A model generated the notes under the pieces. That model was not told the DNA's origin. It saw only the letters and a program-made list of their open reading frames with translations, and did no database searches. Source: Rhodospirillaceae bacterium (GTDB lineage: Bacteria; Pseudomonadota; Alphaproteobacteria; UBA6615). Taken from it: 64,000 bases of DNA. The first letter of the stretch is position 1, and every line of letters starts with the position of its first letter. Below are positions 26,901-32,482 of this stretch, piece after piece. The translations under genes and the position numbers were made by a program. The stretch lies in NCBI GenBank assembly GCA_018667335.1, contig JABIVD010000032.1, forward strand, positions 1-64,000. The letters are read 5' to 3'.

Positions 26901-29900
26901 ATATGAACGATGATGGCGTTCTCGACGTTGTCCAGGCTGGCATTTCGGGAACCTTCCTCTGGGATGGCAACGGCGACGGCACCTTCGGCGCGCGCCAGGC
27001 CGTGAACATCGGCGAGGCCAGATCTGCCGGCATCGGCGATTTCGACCTGCATGGCGAACCGCTAGTTGCGCGCGAGGACGCGCCTTTCGTGATCGCCGGG
27101 GATGACCTCCTGGCAAACGATCTGGACGTCGATGGGGATGCCCTAACTGTTTCCGGACTCGATTCCGACGGAATCCTGACGGCCACGTCCGCGAACGGCG
27201 CGACGGTGACGCTCGATGCGCTCAGCGGGGACATCACCTACGACCCGACCGCCGCGACGGCCGTTCAGGCGTTGGCCGACGGGGAAACGCTCTTCGATAC
27301 CTTCACCTACACGATATCCGACGGCAATGGCGGCACCGACAGCGCGACCGTGACGGTCGAAGTGGCCGGGGCCAACGATGCGCCGGTGGCGTTCGACGAT
27401 TCCGCTGAGACGGACGTGGACACGATCGTGTTCGGCAATGTCTTGGCGGACAACGGCCACGGCGCGGACAGCGACGTGGATGTGAGCGACATCCTGACGG
27501 TTTCTTTGGTCAGCGATGTGGTCAACGGCACGCTGGTCCTGAAGGCGGACGGCGGCTTCAACTACACGCCGGACACGGATTTCTTCGGGACGGACACGTT
27601 CACCTATCAAATCTCCGACGGCAATGGCGGCACGGACACAGCGACGGCGACGATCACGGTCAACGAGCCGAATAACGTACCAGAGGCGATGGACGATTCC
27701 GTCTCGGGCGACGAAGATACGGTGATCTCCGGCGATGTTCTGTCCAACGACAACGATCGGGACGGCGACGAATTGACGGTGACGCTGACCACGGATGTCC
27801 GAAATGGCGCGTTGGTCCTGAACGCCGACGGAACTTTCGATTACACGCCAGATGCGGACTTCTTCGGCACGGACTCATTCACCTACGAGGTCTCGGACGG
27901 GAACGGCGGAACAGATACCGCGACGGCGACCATCACTGTGAACGCGGTGAACGATGCGCCGGTCGCGGCAAGTGATTCTGCCGCGACGAACGAAGACGTT
28001 GGCGTCTCGGGCGTCCTGGTTGCGGCCGACATCGACAGCCCCTCGCTGACCTACACGGTCATCACGCCGCCGACACACGGCACCATCACGTCGTTCGACG
28101 CGGCGACAGGGGCTTACACCTACCAGCCGGACCCGGACTACAACGGGCCGGACTCCCTCCAGTTCACCGCGACTGACGGGCAACTCACCTCGAACGTCGC
28201 GACGGTCGACCTGACAATTGTTCCCGTTAACGACGCGCCGGATATCTCGTTCGTAAGTGGCGAAGACGCTGGCACGGTGACCGAGGACGACGCGACGAAC
28301 ACGGTGTCGGGGCAGCTCGACGGCAATGATGTGGACACTGGAGCCGTCCTGACATGGTCGGTCGACGGCGGCGGCGTTGGAACCCACGGCACGCTGATGA
28401 TCGATGCGTCGGGCGAATGGACCTACACCCTCGATAATGCGACGCCTGCGCTCGATGACCTCGACACGGGCGAGATCGCCATCGAGACCTTCGATGTGAC
28501 GGTCACCGACGAGCACGGTGCGTCCGACACCCAGACCGTCACGGTCACCATCGACGGCAACACCGACAATATCGCGCCGGTCGTGGTGGACGACAGCTTT
28601 GGTGGTGGCGAGGGCATCGGCGGGACGGGCGTATTCGACCTGTCGTCGCTCGACGGGACCGATGGCTTCCGCCTCGACGGCGTCACGGCGGGCGACCGAA
28701 CTGGCTACTCGGTCGCGGGCGCCGGCGATGTGAACGGCGATGGCATCGACGATGTGATCGTGGGGGCCTATTGCGCTGGGAACAATGGAAGCTTTTCAGG
28801 CTCCAGCTATGTGGTGTTCGGGACGTCGTCGGATGCGACGGGTGGGACGGGCGCGCTCGACCTGTCGTCGCTGAACGGGACGAACGGTTTCCGCCTTGAT
28901 GGCGCCGCAGTGAGCGACTTCTCTGGCCGCGCGGTGTCTGGCGCGGGCGATGTGAATGGCGACGGGATCGACGACCTGATTGTCGGCGCGCCGTTTGCCG
29001 ACCCGAACGGTCAAAGTTCCGGTTCCAGTTATGTGGTGTTCGGGACATCGTCGGATGCGACGGGCGGGACGGGCGCACTGGACCTGTCATCGCTGGACGG
29101 GACGAACGGCTTCCGCCTCGACGGCGTTGCGGGAAACGAACGATCGGGCGCAAGGGTATCAGACGCAGGCGATGTGAATGGCGACGGGATCGACGATCTG
29201 ATCGTCGCCGCGTACTTCGCCGATCCCAATGGAGGCGATTCGGGTTCCAGCTATGTGGTGTTCGGGACGTCGTCGGATGCGACGGGTGGGACAGGTGCAC
29301 TGGCTCTGTCGTCGCTGGATGGGACGAACGGTTTCCGTCTCGACGGCGTCGCGGCGGCTGATCGGTCGGGTGTCTCGGTTTCGGGCGCCGGTGATGTAAA
29401 CGGCGACGGCATCGACGATTTGATCGTCGGCGCGTTCTTGACCGACCAGAACGGTTCCGGTTCCGGTTCCAGCTATGTGGTGTTCGGGACGTCGTCGGAT
29501 GCGACGGGCGGGACGGGCGCATTGGAGCTGTCGTCACTGGACGGGACGAACGGCTTCCGCCTGGACGGTGTCGCGTCGGGTGACTTCTCTGGCCGATCGG
29601 TGTCGGGCGCGGGGGATGTGAACGGCGACGGTATCGACGATCTGATCGTCGGTGCGTACAGCGCTGACCCGAGCGGCGCCGATTCGGGTTCGAGTTATGT
29701 GGTGTTCGGAACATCGTCGGATGCGACGGGTGGCACGGGTGTGCTTGATCTGTCTTCGCTGGACGGGAGCAACGGCTTCCGCCTCGACGGCGCCGCAGCA
29801 ACTGATCGGTCCGGGCTTTCGGTCTCGGGCGTGGGGGATTTGAACGGCGACGGTTTCGACGATCTCATCATCGGGGCCTGGGGTACTGACGTGAACGGTA

Positions 29901-31672
29901 CCGATACGGGTTCCAGCTACGTGGTGTTCGGGGCATCTGCCGATACGACGGGTGGAACCGGCATTCTGGCTCTTGCATCACTGGACGGAGACAATGGTTT
30001 CCGTCTCGACGGTGCTGCAGCTGGTGACTTCTCCGGTCGATCGGTATCCGGCGCCGGCGACGTGAACGGCGACGGCCTGGACGATCTCATCGTCGGGTCA
30101 TTTGGTGCCGACCCGAATGGGTCAGTGTCGGGGTCCGCCTATGTGGTGTTCGGTGCCGAGATGGTCCTGGACGAGGACTCAGCAGTGGATCTCGATCTTC
30201 TGGCAAACGACAGCGACCCGGATGGCGATGCCATCGAGATCGACGCATCTGCGCTTCCGGCGACGAGTGTCCTGGGTGCGACACTGAGTTTGAATCTGGA
30301 CGGGTCGGTGAACTACGACCCAACCGGTTCCGCGACGCTCCAGGCGCTCCTGGACGGCCAGACCGCGAACGACACGTTCACCTATACCGCGTCGGACGGC
30401 AATGGCGGCTTCGACACAGCCACCGTGACGGTCACGGTGGCGGGTGTGACCGATCTGCCCGACGCCGAAGACGATTCAATCGTCATCGATGAGGAAGAGA
30501 CGATTGTCATTGATGTGCTTGCCAATGACAGCCATCCGGAAGGACGCGTTCTTACGCCAATCGCTTCCACGAATCCTTTGAACGGATTCCTGACCTTCGA
30601 TGCGTTTACCAACATGTACACCTACACGGCGAACCTGGATTTCGTTGGCACAGACAGCTTCGACTACACCATTGCCGATGATGCGGGTGGTCTGGATACG
30701 GCCACGGTGAACATCACCGTCAACCCGGTCAATGACGCTCCCGTGTTCGGTGGAGACCATCAGGTGAGCGTGAACCAGAGCGGGCTGGTGGCTCTCTCGA
30801 CGACAGACCTGACGGCTTTGGACCCCGACGATGTGGACGCGGACGTGACGTTTGTCCTGAATGGTTCCCCCACGGACGGCAGCCTGACGAAGGGTGGCGT
30901 GGCGCTGTCGGACGGTCAGAGCTTCACGCTGGCGGACATCGTCAACGGCGACATCGCCTACGATCACAGTGGTGCGGCCGGTAGCTCGGATTCCTTCGTC
31001 GTGGAACTGTTCGATGACGAACTTGCGACCGGCGGGACCGCGACGATCGATATCGATGTCGTGTCTCCGCCCACGCCGCCGGTTGCGGTGACGGACAATT
31101 ACGTCATCTCGAACACCGTTAACGTGTTCATGGATCTGATCGCCAATGACACTGACGCCAACAATGACCCGCTGTCGCCGATCGCGTCGACCAACCCGGT
31201 GAATGGTTTCCTCGGGTTCGATGTTCTGTCGGAGACCTATTTCTATATTCCGACCGTCGGCTTCACCGGAACCGACAGCTTCACCTACACGATCACCGAC
31301 GGGAATGGCGGGTTCGATACCGCGACCGTGAATGTCTCGATCCTCGCAGATGGCGACCCGCTGCTTGGCACAGCATCCGACGAGGTGCTGCAGGGCAGCA
31401 GCCTCGATGATGATATGACCGGCGGCGGCGGCGACGACCTGTTCCAGTTCGACAACGGGGACGGTGCCGACACGATCACCGACTTCAGCGCCGGAGCGGG
31501 CACCGATGATCGGCTGGACGTGTCCGGGTTCGGCTTCACCGACCTCGCGGACCTTCTGGCGTCAACGAGTGATGCTGGCGCCGATACGGTGATCAGCCTG
31601 GACGCAGATGACAGCGTCACCCTGATCGGCATTCAGAAAGCCGACCTGCACGACGACGACTTCCTCTTCTAG
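17948..31672 (+). CDS. Giant RTX / VCBS / cadherin-like / FG-GAP adhesin, type I secreted
   Basis: A 4,574-aa, very Asp-rich protein. Order by residue: RTX nonapeptides 8-226; Gly/Ser/His/Lys linker 226-296; residual RTX-like region 297-409; four VCBS-type repeats 410-855; thirteen cadherin-like/tandem-95 repeats 856-2111; propeller 1, 2112-2460, inside a split repeat; another cadherin-like domain 2562-2680; propeller 2, 2680-3038, inside a split repeat; three repeats and a VCBS repeat 3147-3541; propeller 3, 3542-4071, inside a split repeat; three repeats to 4469; RTX-like type I secretion region 4469-4574 ending DDDFLF. It has no signal peptide. Expected role: calcium-dependent surface adhesion or biofilm matrix. 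No type I secretion genes are adjacent, and no LapA-type retention module is seen. Start GGGGAT-N3-ATG. Confidence 0.92.
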   Translation: MARRRGKRGDDHLVGTSGRDDIDGRDGDDTIIGGAGSDRLKGGRGDDTIKGGSGNDRIDGGSGDDAIRGGSGNDYIKAGSGDDTVNGGSGNDRISGGSGDDKIRGGSGDDRIDGGSGDDDIRGGSGNDHIKAGTGDDVVRGGSGDDHIDGGAGDDALKGGSGDDVLNGGSGDDILKGGSGEDILIGGAGDDVLKGGSGNDILIGGSGDDKLRGGDGDDILIGDELGYGGGSGSGSGRGSGHHGKKGKGSGSGSGSGHGSGHHGKKGRGSGSGRGSHHGRGSGSGSGSHWGSGSGGADVTFNDYLDGGTGSDYVYGGQGDDRGVWSFTENIGETDAYDGGRGFDTLVLKLTAAEFTDADVQAELAALDAFIAANANPWSDHGPVFTFDALGATLHVQDWEDYRVKIVGGPANNAPVAIDDFGTTDEDSVLLITDPLAGLLANDSDTDNLDVISVTGFDALSILGATVVMNTDGTYSYDATGLLDSLAVGESAVDTFTYTIADLVGATDTATVTITVTGVNDAPILTPGGDTTGTVDEDGVDAPTTVSGDLDSTDVDNGATAAWSVQGGGAGVYGDLSVDASGTWTYTLNNGAANVQALAANESHNDVFMVVVTDDQGATDTETVTVTVTGTNDDPFITAGGEVTGAVDEDGIDAPTTVSGDLDSTDLDNGATAAWSVQGGGAGTFGDLSVDANGTWTYNLRNGDANVQALSATESHNEVFTVVVTDDQGATDMQQVTVTVMGTNDAPEIGFDAGNDAGTVVEDDATNAVSGQLTGNDVDNNAALTWSVDGGGSGAYGALTVDAAGAWTYTLDNGTPALEDLDSGETATETFNVTVTDDFGATDTQAINVTIDGNTDNVAPVAADDAITGDEDTVISGDVLADNGAGVDSDADGDALTVSLVSDVANGTLLLNGDGTFDYTPDADFSGTDSFTYAVSDGNGGTDTATATITVDPVNDAPDAVDDAFTTDEDVLVSGNVLADNGSGVDSDVDGDDLTVTLLSPPANGMVVLNTDGSFDYTPYPDFNGTDEFTYEVSDGNGGTDVGTATVTIDPVNDAPEAASDSTATIEDTGVSGVLVAADIDSPSLTYTITTPPTHGAITSFDPATGAYTYEPDPDYNGPDSLQFTATDGQLISNVATVDLTIVPVNDAPVAQGDTASGDEDTVISGDVLADNGNGIDDDVDGDALTVSLVGDVSNGALVLNSDGSFDYTPDLNFQGTDTFTYEVSDGNGGTDTATATITVDPVNDAPLATSDSAATNEDTGLSGVLVAADIDSPLLTYTITTPPTHGIITSFDAATGAYTYQPDADYNGPDSLQFTATDGQLTSNIATVALTIVPVNDAPVAVGDTAATNEDSSVSGILVASDIDSPSLTYTITAPPTHGAITSFDPATGAYTYEPDPDYNGPDSLQFTATDGQLTSNVATVDLTIVPLNDAPIAQDDAITGDEDTVISGDVLADNSNGIDGDTEGDSLTVSLVSDVSNGALVLGSDGTFDYTPDADFQGTDTFTYEVSDGNGGTDTATATITVDPVNDAPVAQDDSVSGDEDTVISGDVLADNGNGIDDDVDGDSLTVSLVGDVSNGALVLNSDGSFDYTPDANFNGTDSFTYQIDDGNGGTDIATATITADPINDAPLATSDSAATNEDSSVSGVLVAADIDSPLLTYTITTPPTHGTITSFDPATGAYIYQPDSDYNGPDTLQFTATDGQLTSNIATIDLTVVPVNDAPIAASDSVSTNEDNGVSGVLVAADIDSPSLTYTITTPPIHGSITAFDPATGAYTYEPDPDYNGPDSLQFTATDGQLTSNVSTIDLTIVPVNDAPVAADDALSTDEDTLVSGNVLADNGSGVDGDAEGDALTVSLVSDVVNGTLVLNGDGTFDYTPDADFNGTDAFTYQVDDGNGGAETATATITVDPVNDAPVAVDDSFVVDEDTAITGNLFVDNGNGVDSDVDNVNVRTAAGTFATASGGSVEITVNGDFTYTPPANFGGSDSFEYTLTDIGGATDTATATITVNPINDAPVGLDDAVSGDEDTVISGDVLADNDNGADSDIEGDSLTVSLVGDVSNGTLELNGDGTFDYTPDANFFGTDSFTYEVSDGNGGTDTATATITVNNVNDAPVAADDVFEVSSLIDVFSALWQSDTSVLSFQDETGEFTSFDQNTGGFRSRDISITDFDGDGDNDAFVAAENDDSRLLLNDGDGNFSLQATFTGDVLASAVGDFDGDGDIDLALGRDAGEQNTVLLNDGNGAFSVGQSLGSGVRRDMEVGDINGDGIDDLVTLGDSIVAFIGNGDGTFDSPWSWNTEGRDIRDIALGDVDGDGDLDLVSTNFSVNESAFYFRNTGDGSFAAPQTIFGGQTVSISVDLGDMDGDGDADLAFGTGTSGAVRLFRLKNDGSFAQFDSVSVGSDVSITELVDINGDGLLDIVQAGESGSFIIERNESGDFNSAEMVSAGPVRALGLGDLNGDGLLGAREDEVFNLTAEELVANDTDPDGDTLEVTAVDGVSALGAIVTFDAVTGEISYDSTSTAAVQALLEGETINDSFTYTVSDGNGGTDTAVVTIVVQGANEAPVVSFSTETSNVVEEESGALADIAISDGDSTKSTVTLRVNAGELTLGATTGLTVVDGDGSDGTLTVFGEIADINAALTDIDYQGNLDFFGTDGLTVTATDSDGTTGVGRHDIEVEGVNDAPSAIDDAILRIESTLDVFTPQWDSANTKVSLQNLDGTFTTDTQNTRGNESWDVTIADFDGDGDQDAFIAAEDGSSQVLLNDGDGSFVLGQEIDGALFASATGDFDGDGDIDLVVGSEIGESNEVLLNDGSGVFTAHQSLGSLRSRDIEVADVNGDGIDDILVSTLTRGQVFAGDGDGNFAQISDWSLGSVPQAWDISLGDVDGDGDLDLIAGNVVTDVSGQATARLFLNSGDGTFTGPSSAFTYGGGILSLDLGDIDGDGDADVVIGRTFGEGDSIVLRSNGNGSFTEIQELDSSGVGVHETQLVDMNDDGVLDVVQAGISGTFLWDGNGDGTFGARQAVNIGEARSAGIGDFDLHGEPLVAREDAPFVIAGDDLLANDLDVDGDALTVSGLDSDGILTATSANGATVTLDALSGDITYDPTAATAVQALADGETLFDTFTYTISDGNGGTDSATVTVEVAGANDAPVAFDDSAETDVDTIVFGNVLADNGHGADSDVDVSDILTVSLVSDVVNGTLVLKADGGFNYTPDTDFFGTDTFTYQISDGNGGTDTATATITVNEPNNVPEAMDDSVSGDEDTVISGDVLSNDNDRDGDELTVTLTTDVRNGALVLNADGTFDYTPDADFFGTDSFTYEVSDGNGGTDTATATITVNAVNDAPVAASDSAATNEDVGVSGVLVAADIDSPSLTYTVITPPTHGTITSFDAATGAYTYQPDPDYNGPDSLQFTATDGQLTSNVATVDLTIVPVNDAPDISFVSGEDAGTVTEDDATNTVSGQLDGNDVDTGAVLTWSVDGGGVGTHGTLMIDASGEWTYTLDNATPALDDLDTGEIAIETFDVTVTDEHGASDTQTVTVTIDGNTDNIAPVVVDDSFGGGEGIGGTGVFDLSSLDGTDGFRLDGVTAGDRTGYSVAGAGDVNGDGIDDVIVGAYCAGNNGSFSGSSYVVFGTSSDATGGTGALDLSSLNGTNGFRLDGAAVSDFSGRAVSGAGDVNGDGIDDLIVGAPFADPNGQSSGSSYVVFGTSSDATGGTGALDLSSLDGTNGFRLDGVAGNERSGARVSDAGDVNGDGIDDLIVAAYFADPNGGDSGSSYVVFGTSSDATGGTGALALSSLDGTNGFRLDGVAAADRSGVSVSGAGDVNGDGIDDLIVGAFLTDQNGSGSGSSYVVFGTSSDATGGTGALELSSLDGTNGFRLDGVASGDFSGRSVSGAGDVNGDGIDDLIVGAYSADPSGADSGSSYVVFGTSSDATGGTGVLDLSSLDGSNGFRLDGAAATDRSGLSVSGVGDLNGDGFDDLIIGAWGTDVNGTDTGSSYVVFGASADTTGGTGILALASLDGDNGFRLDGAAAGDFSGRSVSGAGDVNGDGLDDLIVGSFGADPNGSVSGSAYVVFGAEMVLDEDSAVDLDLLANDSDPDGDAIEIDASALPATSVLGATLSLNLDGSVNYDPTGSATLQALLDGQTANDTFTYTASDGNGGFDTATVTVTVAGVTDLPDAEDDSIVIDEEETIVIDVLANDSHPEGRVLTPIASTNPLNGFLTFDAFTNMYTYTANLDFVGTDSFDYTIADDAGGLDTATVNITVNPVNDAPVFGGDHQVSVNQSGLVALSTTDLTALDPDDVDADVTFVLNGSPTDGSLTKGGVALSDGQSFTLADIVNGDIAYDHSGAAGSSDSFVVELFDDELATGGTATIDIDVVSPPTPPVAVTDNYVISNTVNVFMDLIANDTDANNDPLSPIASTNPVNGFLGFDVLSETYFYIPTVGFTGTDSFTYTITDGNGGFDTATVNVSILADGDPLLGTASDEVLQGSSLDDDMTGGGGDDLFQFDNGDGADTITDFSAGAGTDDRLDVSGFGFTDLADLLASTSDAGADTVISLDADDSVTLIGIQKADLHDDDFLF
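17969..18625 (+). repeat. N-terminal RTX (GGxGxDxU) calcium-binding repeat block
   Basis: About 22 nonapeptide-type units such as GGSGDDRIDGGSGDDDIRGG run without interruption over residues 8-226, in 27-nt steps. RTX repeats bind calcium in a parallel beta-roll. They are usually near the C-terminus of type I substrates. Here a long block lies at the extreme N-terminus and a short one at the C-terminus. Confidence 0.9.
18626..18833 (+). repeat. Low-complexity Gly/Ser/His/Lys linker
   Basis: Residues 226-296 are almost only Gly and Ser, with two copies of SGHHGKKG(K/R)GSGSG and further His pairs. About eight His and several Lys/Arg give a basic, metal-binding-looking segment inside an otherwise acidic protein. 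Confidence 0.85.
20515..24282 (+). repeat. Thirteen tandem cadherin-like/tandem-95 repeats of two subtypes
   Basis: Each unit ends in a (V/I)xPVNDAP-like motif. Subtype A (about 99 aa) carries DEDTVISGDVLADN and GTDTFTYEVSDGNGGTDT. Subtype B (about 93 aa) carries NEDxGVSGVLVAADIDSP, TYTITTPPTHG and ATDGQLTSNVAT. The order is A A B A B B A A B B A A A; the twelfth unit is a divergent A. Several copies are nearly identical at DNA level. Confidence 0.85.
24283..25330 (+). repeat. Beta-propeller 1 (seven VCBS-type FG-GAP blades)
   Basis: Seven calcium-loop motifs occur in order: DFDGDGDND, DFDGDGDID, DINGDGIDD, DVDGDGDLD, DMDGDGDAD, DINGDGLLD, DLNGDGLLG. The unit starts right after 'NDAPVAADD' and is followed by 'AREDEVFNLTAEELVANDTD', so it splits a cadherin-like repeat. 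Confidence 0.8.
25986..27060 (+). repeat. Beta-propeller 2 (seven VCBS-type FG-GAP blades)
   Basis: A paralogue of propeller 1 with loops DFDGDGDQD, DFDGDGDID, DVNGDGIDD, DVDGDGDLD, DIDGDGDAD, DMNDDGVLD and a degenerate DFDLHGEPL. It begins after 'NDAPSAIDD' and ends before 'AREDAPFVIAGDDLLANDLD', the same insertion point as propeller 1. Confidence 0.8.
28571..30160 (+). repeat. Beta-propeller 3 (seven integrin-alpha-type FG-GAP blades, exact 222-bp period)
   Basis: Seven copies of a 74-aa blade: SSLDGTNGFRLDG, SGRSVSGAGD, VNGDGIDDLIVGA, SGSSYVVFGTSSDATGGTG. The Gly codon of GFRLDG recurs at 28664, 28886, 29108, 29330, 29552, 29774 and 29996, exactly 222 bp apart. It is placed between 'APVVVDDSF' and 'DEDSAVDLDLLANDSD'. 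Confidence 0.85.
31354..31672 (+). other. Region encoding the C-terminal type I secretion domain
   Basis: Residues 4469-4574 carry 'GTASDEVLQGSSLDDDMTGG', GGDDLFQF, 'GADTITDFSAGAGTDDRLDV' and a hydrophobic-acidic end DDDFLF. This is the usual C-terminal target layout of RTX adhesins exported by type I systems. Confidence 0.75.
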
Positions 31673-31678
31673 CGAGGG

Positions 31679-32407
31679 TTACCCGTCCAACTCTGGATAG
31701 TGTCGGAAGATGCCGTGTTCGTTGAACGGAATGCGCGCGCCCGATGCCACGTAGGCCGCGATTCCAGGACGTGCCGCCACCTTCGCATGTAACGCGACGA
31801 CACCGGGATAGTCCGGCTCCAGCCGCGCCGAGGCCTTGGGGAACGCGTAGCGCATGCCCTCGATGATCTGGAACAGGGAAAGATCGGCGGTCGTCACGCC
31901 GTCGCCGACCAGATGGCCGCTCGCGGCCGGGTTCCGCTCAATGACCCGCTCGAGATAGCCGTAGAACTTGGGAATGCGCGCATCGCGGAAGCTGGGTGCG
32001 CGGCGCAGCGCCGCGTCGCGCTGATCCTCGTAATAGAATTCCTTGGCCAGCGGGTGATGCACGTCGTGGGCCTCGATCAGGAAGTCGGCCAGCAGCATGG
32101 TCAGCTGCAGGGTCCAGCGACGCTGGACCTCGTCCGACGGCGTCAGGCCGTGCTTCGCGCCCAGATAGTCGAGGATCAGCGGCGTCTGGCAGACCAGCAC
32201 ATCGCCATCTTTGAGGATCGGCGGGGCGAAGGGGGCGGTCGGGTCGTCTTCCGCGCCCATCAGCGCCAGCATCGCGGGCACACCGCCGCCGTCTTCCTCG
32301 GGCTGGCGCACCACATCGATATAGTCGGCACCGGCCTCGGCCAGCGCCAGGCGGACGAATTCGCCGCGCCCCTGGATCGTCGGCCAGTAATAGAGTTCGT
32401 AGGCCAT
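31679..32407 (-). CDS. Glutathione S-transferase family protein
   Basis: A 242-aa protein with the thioredoxin-like N-terminal domain ('YELYYWPTIQGRGEFVRLAL', a sigma-type GST start with Tyr and RGE) and an all-helical C-terminal domain. 'DVLVCQTPLILDYLGAKHGL' contains the cis-Pro/glutathione region in slightly altered form. The ATG at 32407 was chosen because AAGAGAG lies 5 nt upstream and the family starts here; an upstream in-frame ATG at 32497 adds 30 unrelated residues. It converges on the giant gene (6 nt between stops) and diverges from the acyl-CoA ligase gene across 75 bp. Confidence 0.85.
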   Translation of the reverse strand: MAYELYYWPTIQGRGEFVRLALAEAGADYIDVVRQPEEDGGGVPAMLALMGAEDDPTAPFAPPILKDGDVLVCQTPLILDYLGAKHGLTPSDEVQRRWTLQLTMLLADFLIEAHDVHHPLAKEFYYEDQRDAALRRAPSFRDARIPKFYGYLERVIERNPAASGHLVGDGVTTADLSLFQIIEGMRYAFPKASARLEPDYPGVVALHAKVAARPGIAAYVASGARIPFNEHGIFRHYPELDG

Positions 32408-32482
32408 GTTCGCTCTCTTCCCTGATGTCTTGTCCGGTTCTGCCGGCTGCGCCATTCTAGGGCGCAGGAGGGCCCAAATTCC

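Noticed and set aside
28683-29801. Long open frame on the minus strand under propeller 3
   Set aside because: It is the antisense of a 222-bp coding repeat, is rich in Arg/His/Pro/Ser, and has no fold or family character. Several similar antisense frames under the giant gene were rejected for the same reason.
28617-30150. Regularly spaced repeats considered as a CRISPR or non-coding satellite
   Set aside because: The units are 222 bp, in frame, and encode FG-GAP blades; there are no short repeats with unique spacers.
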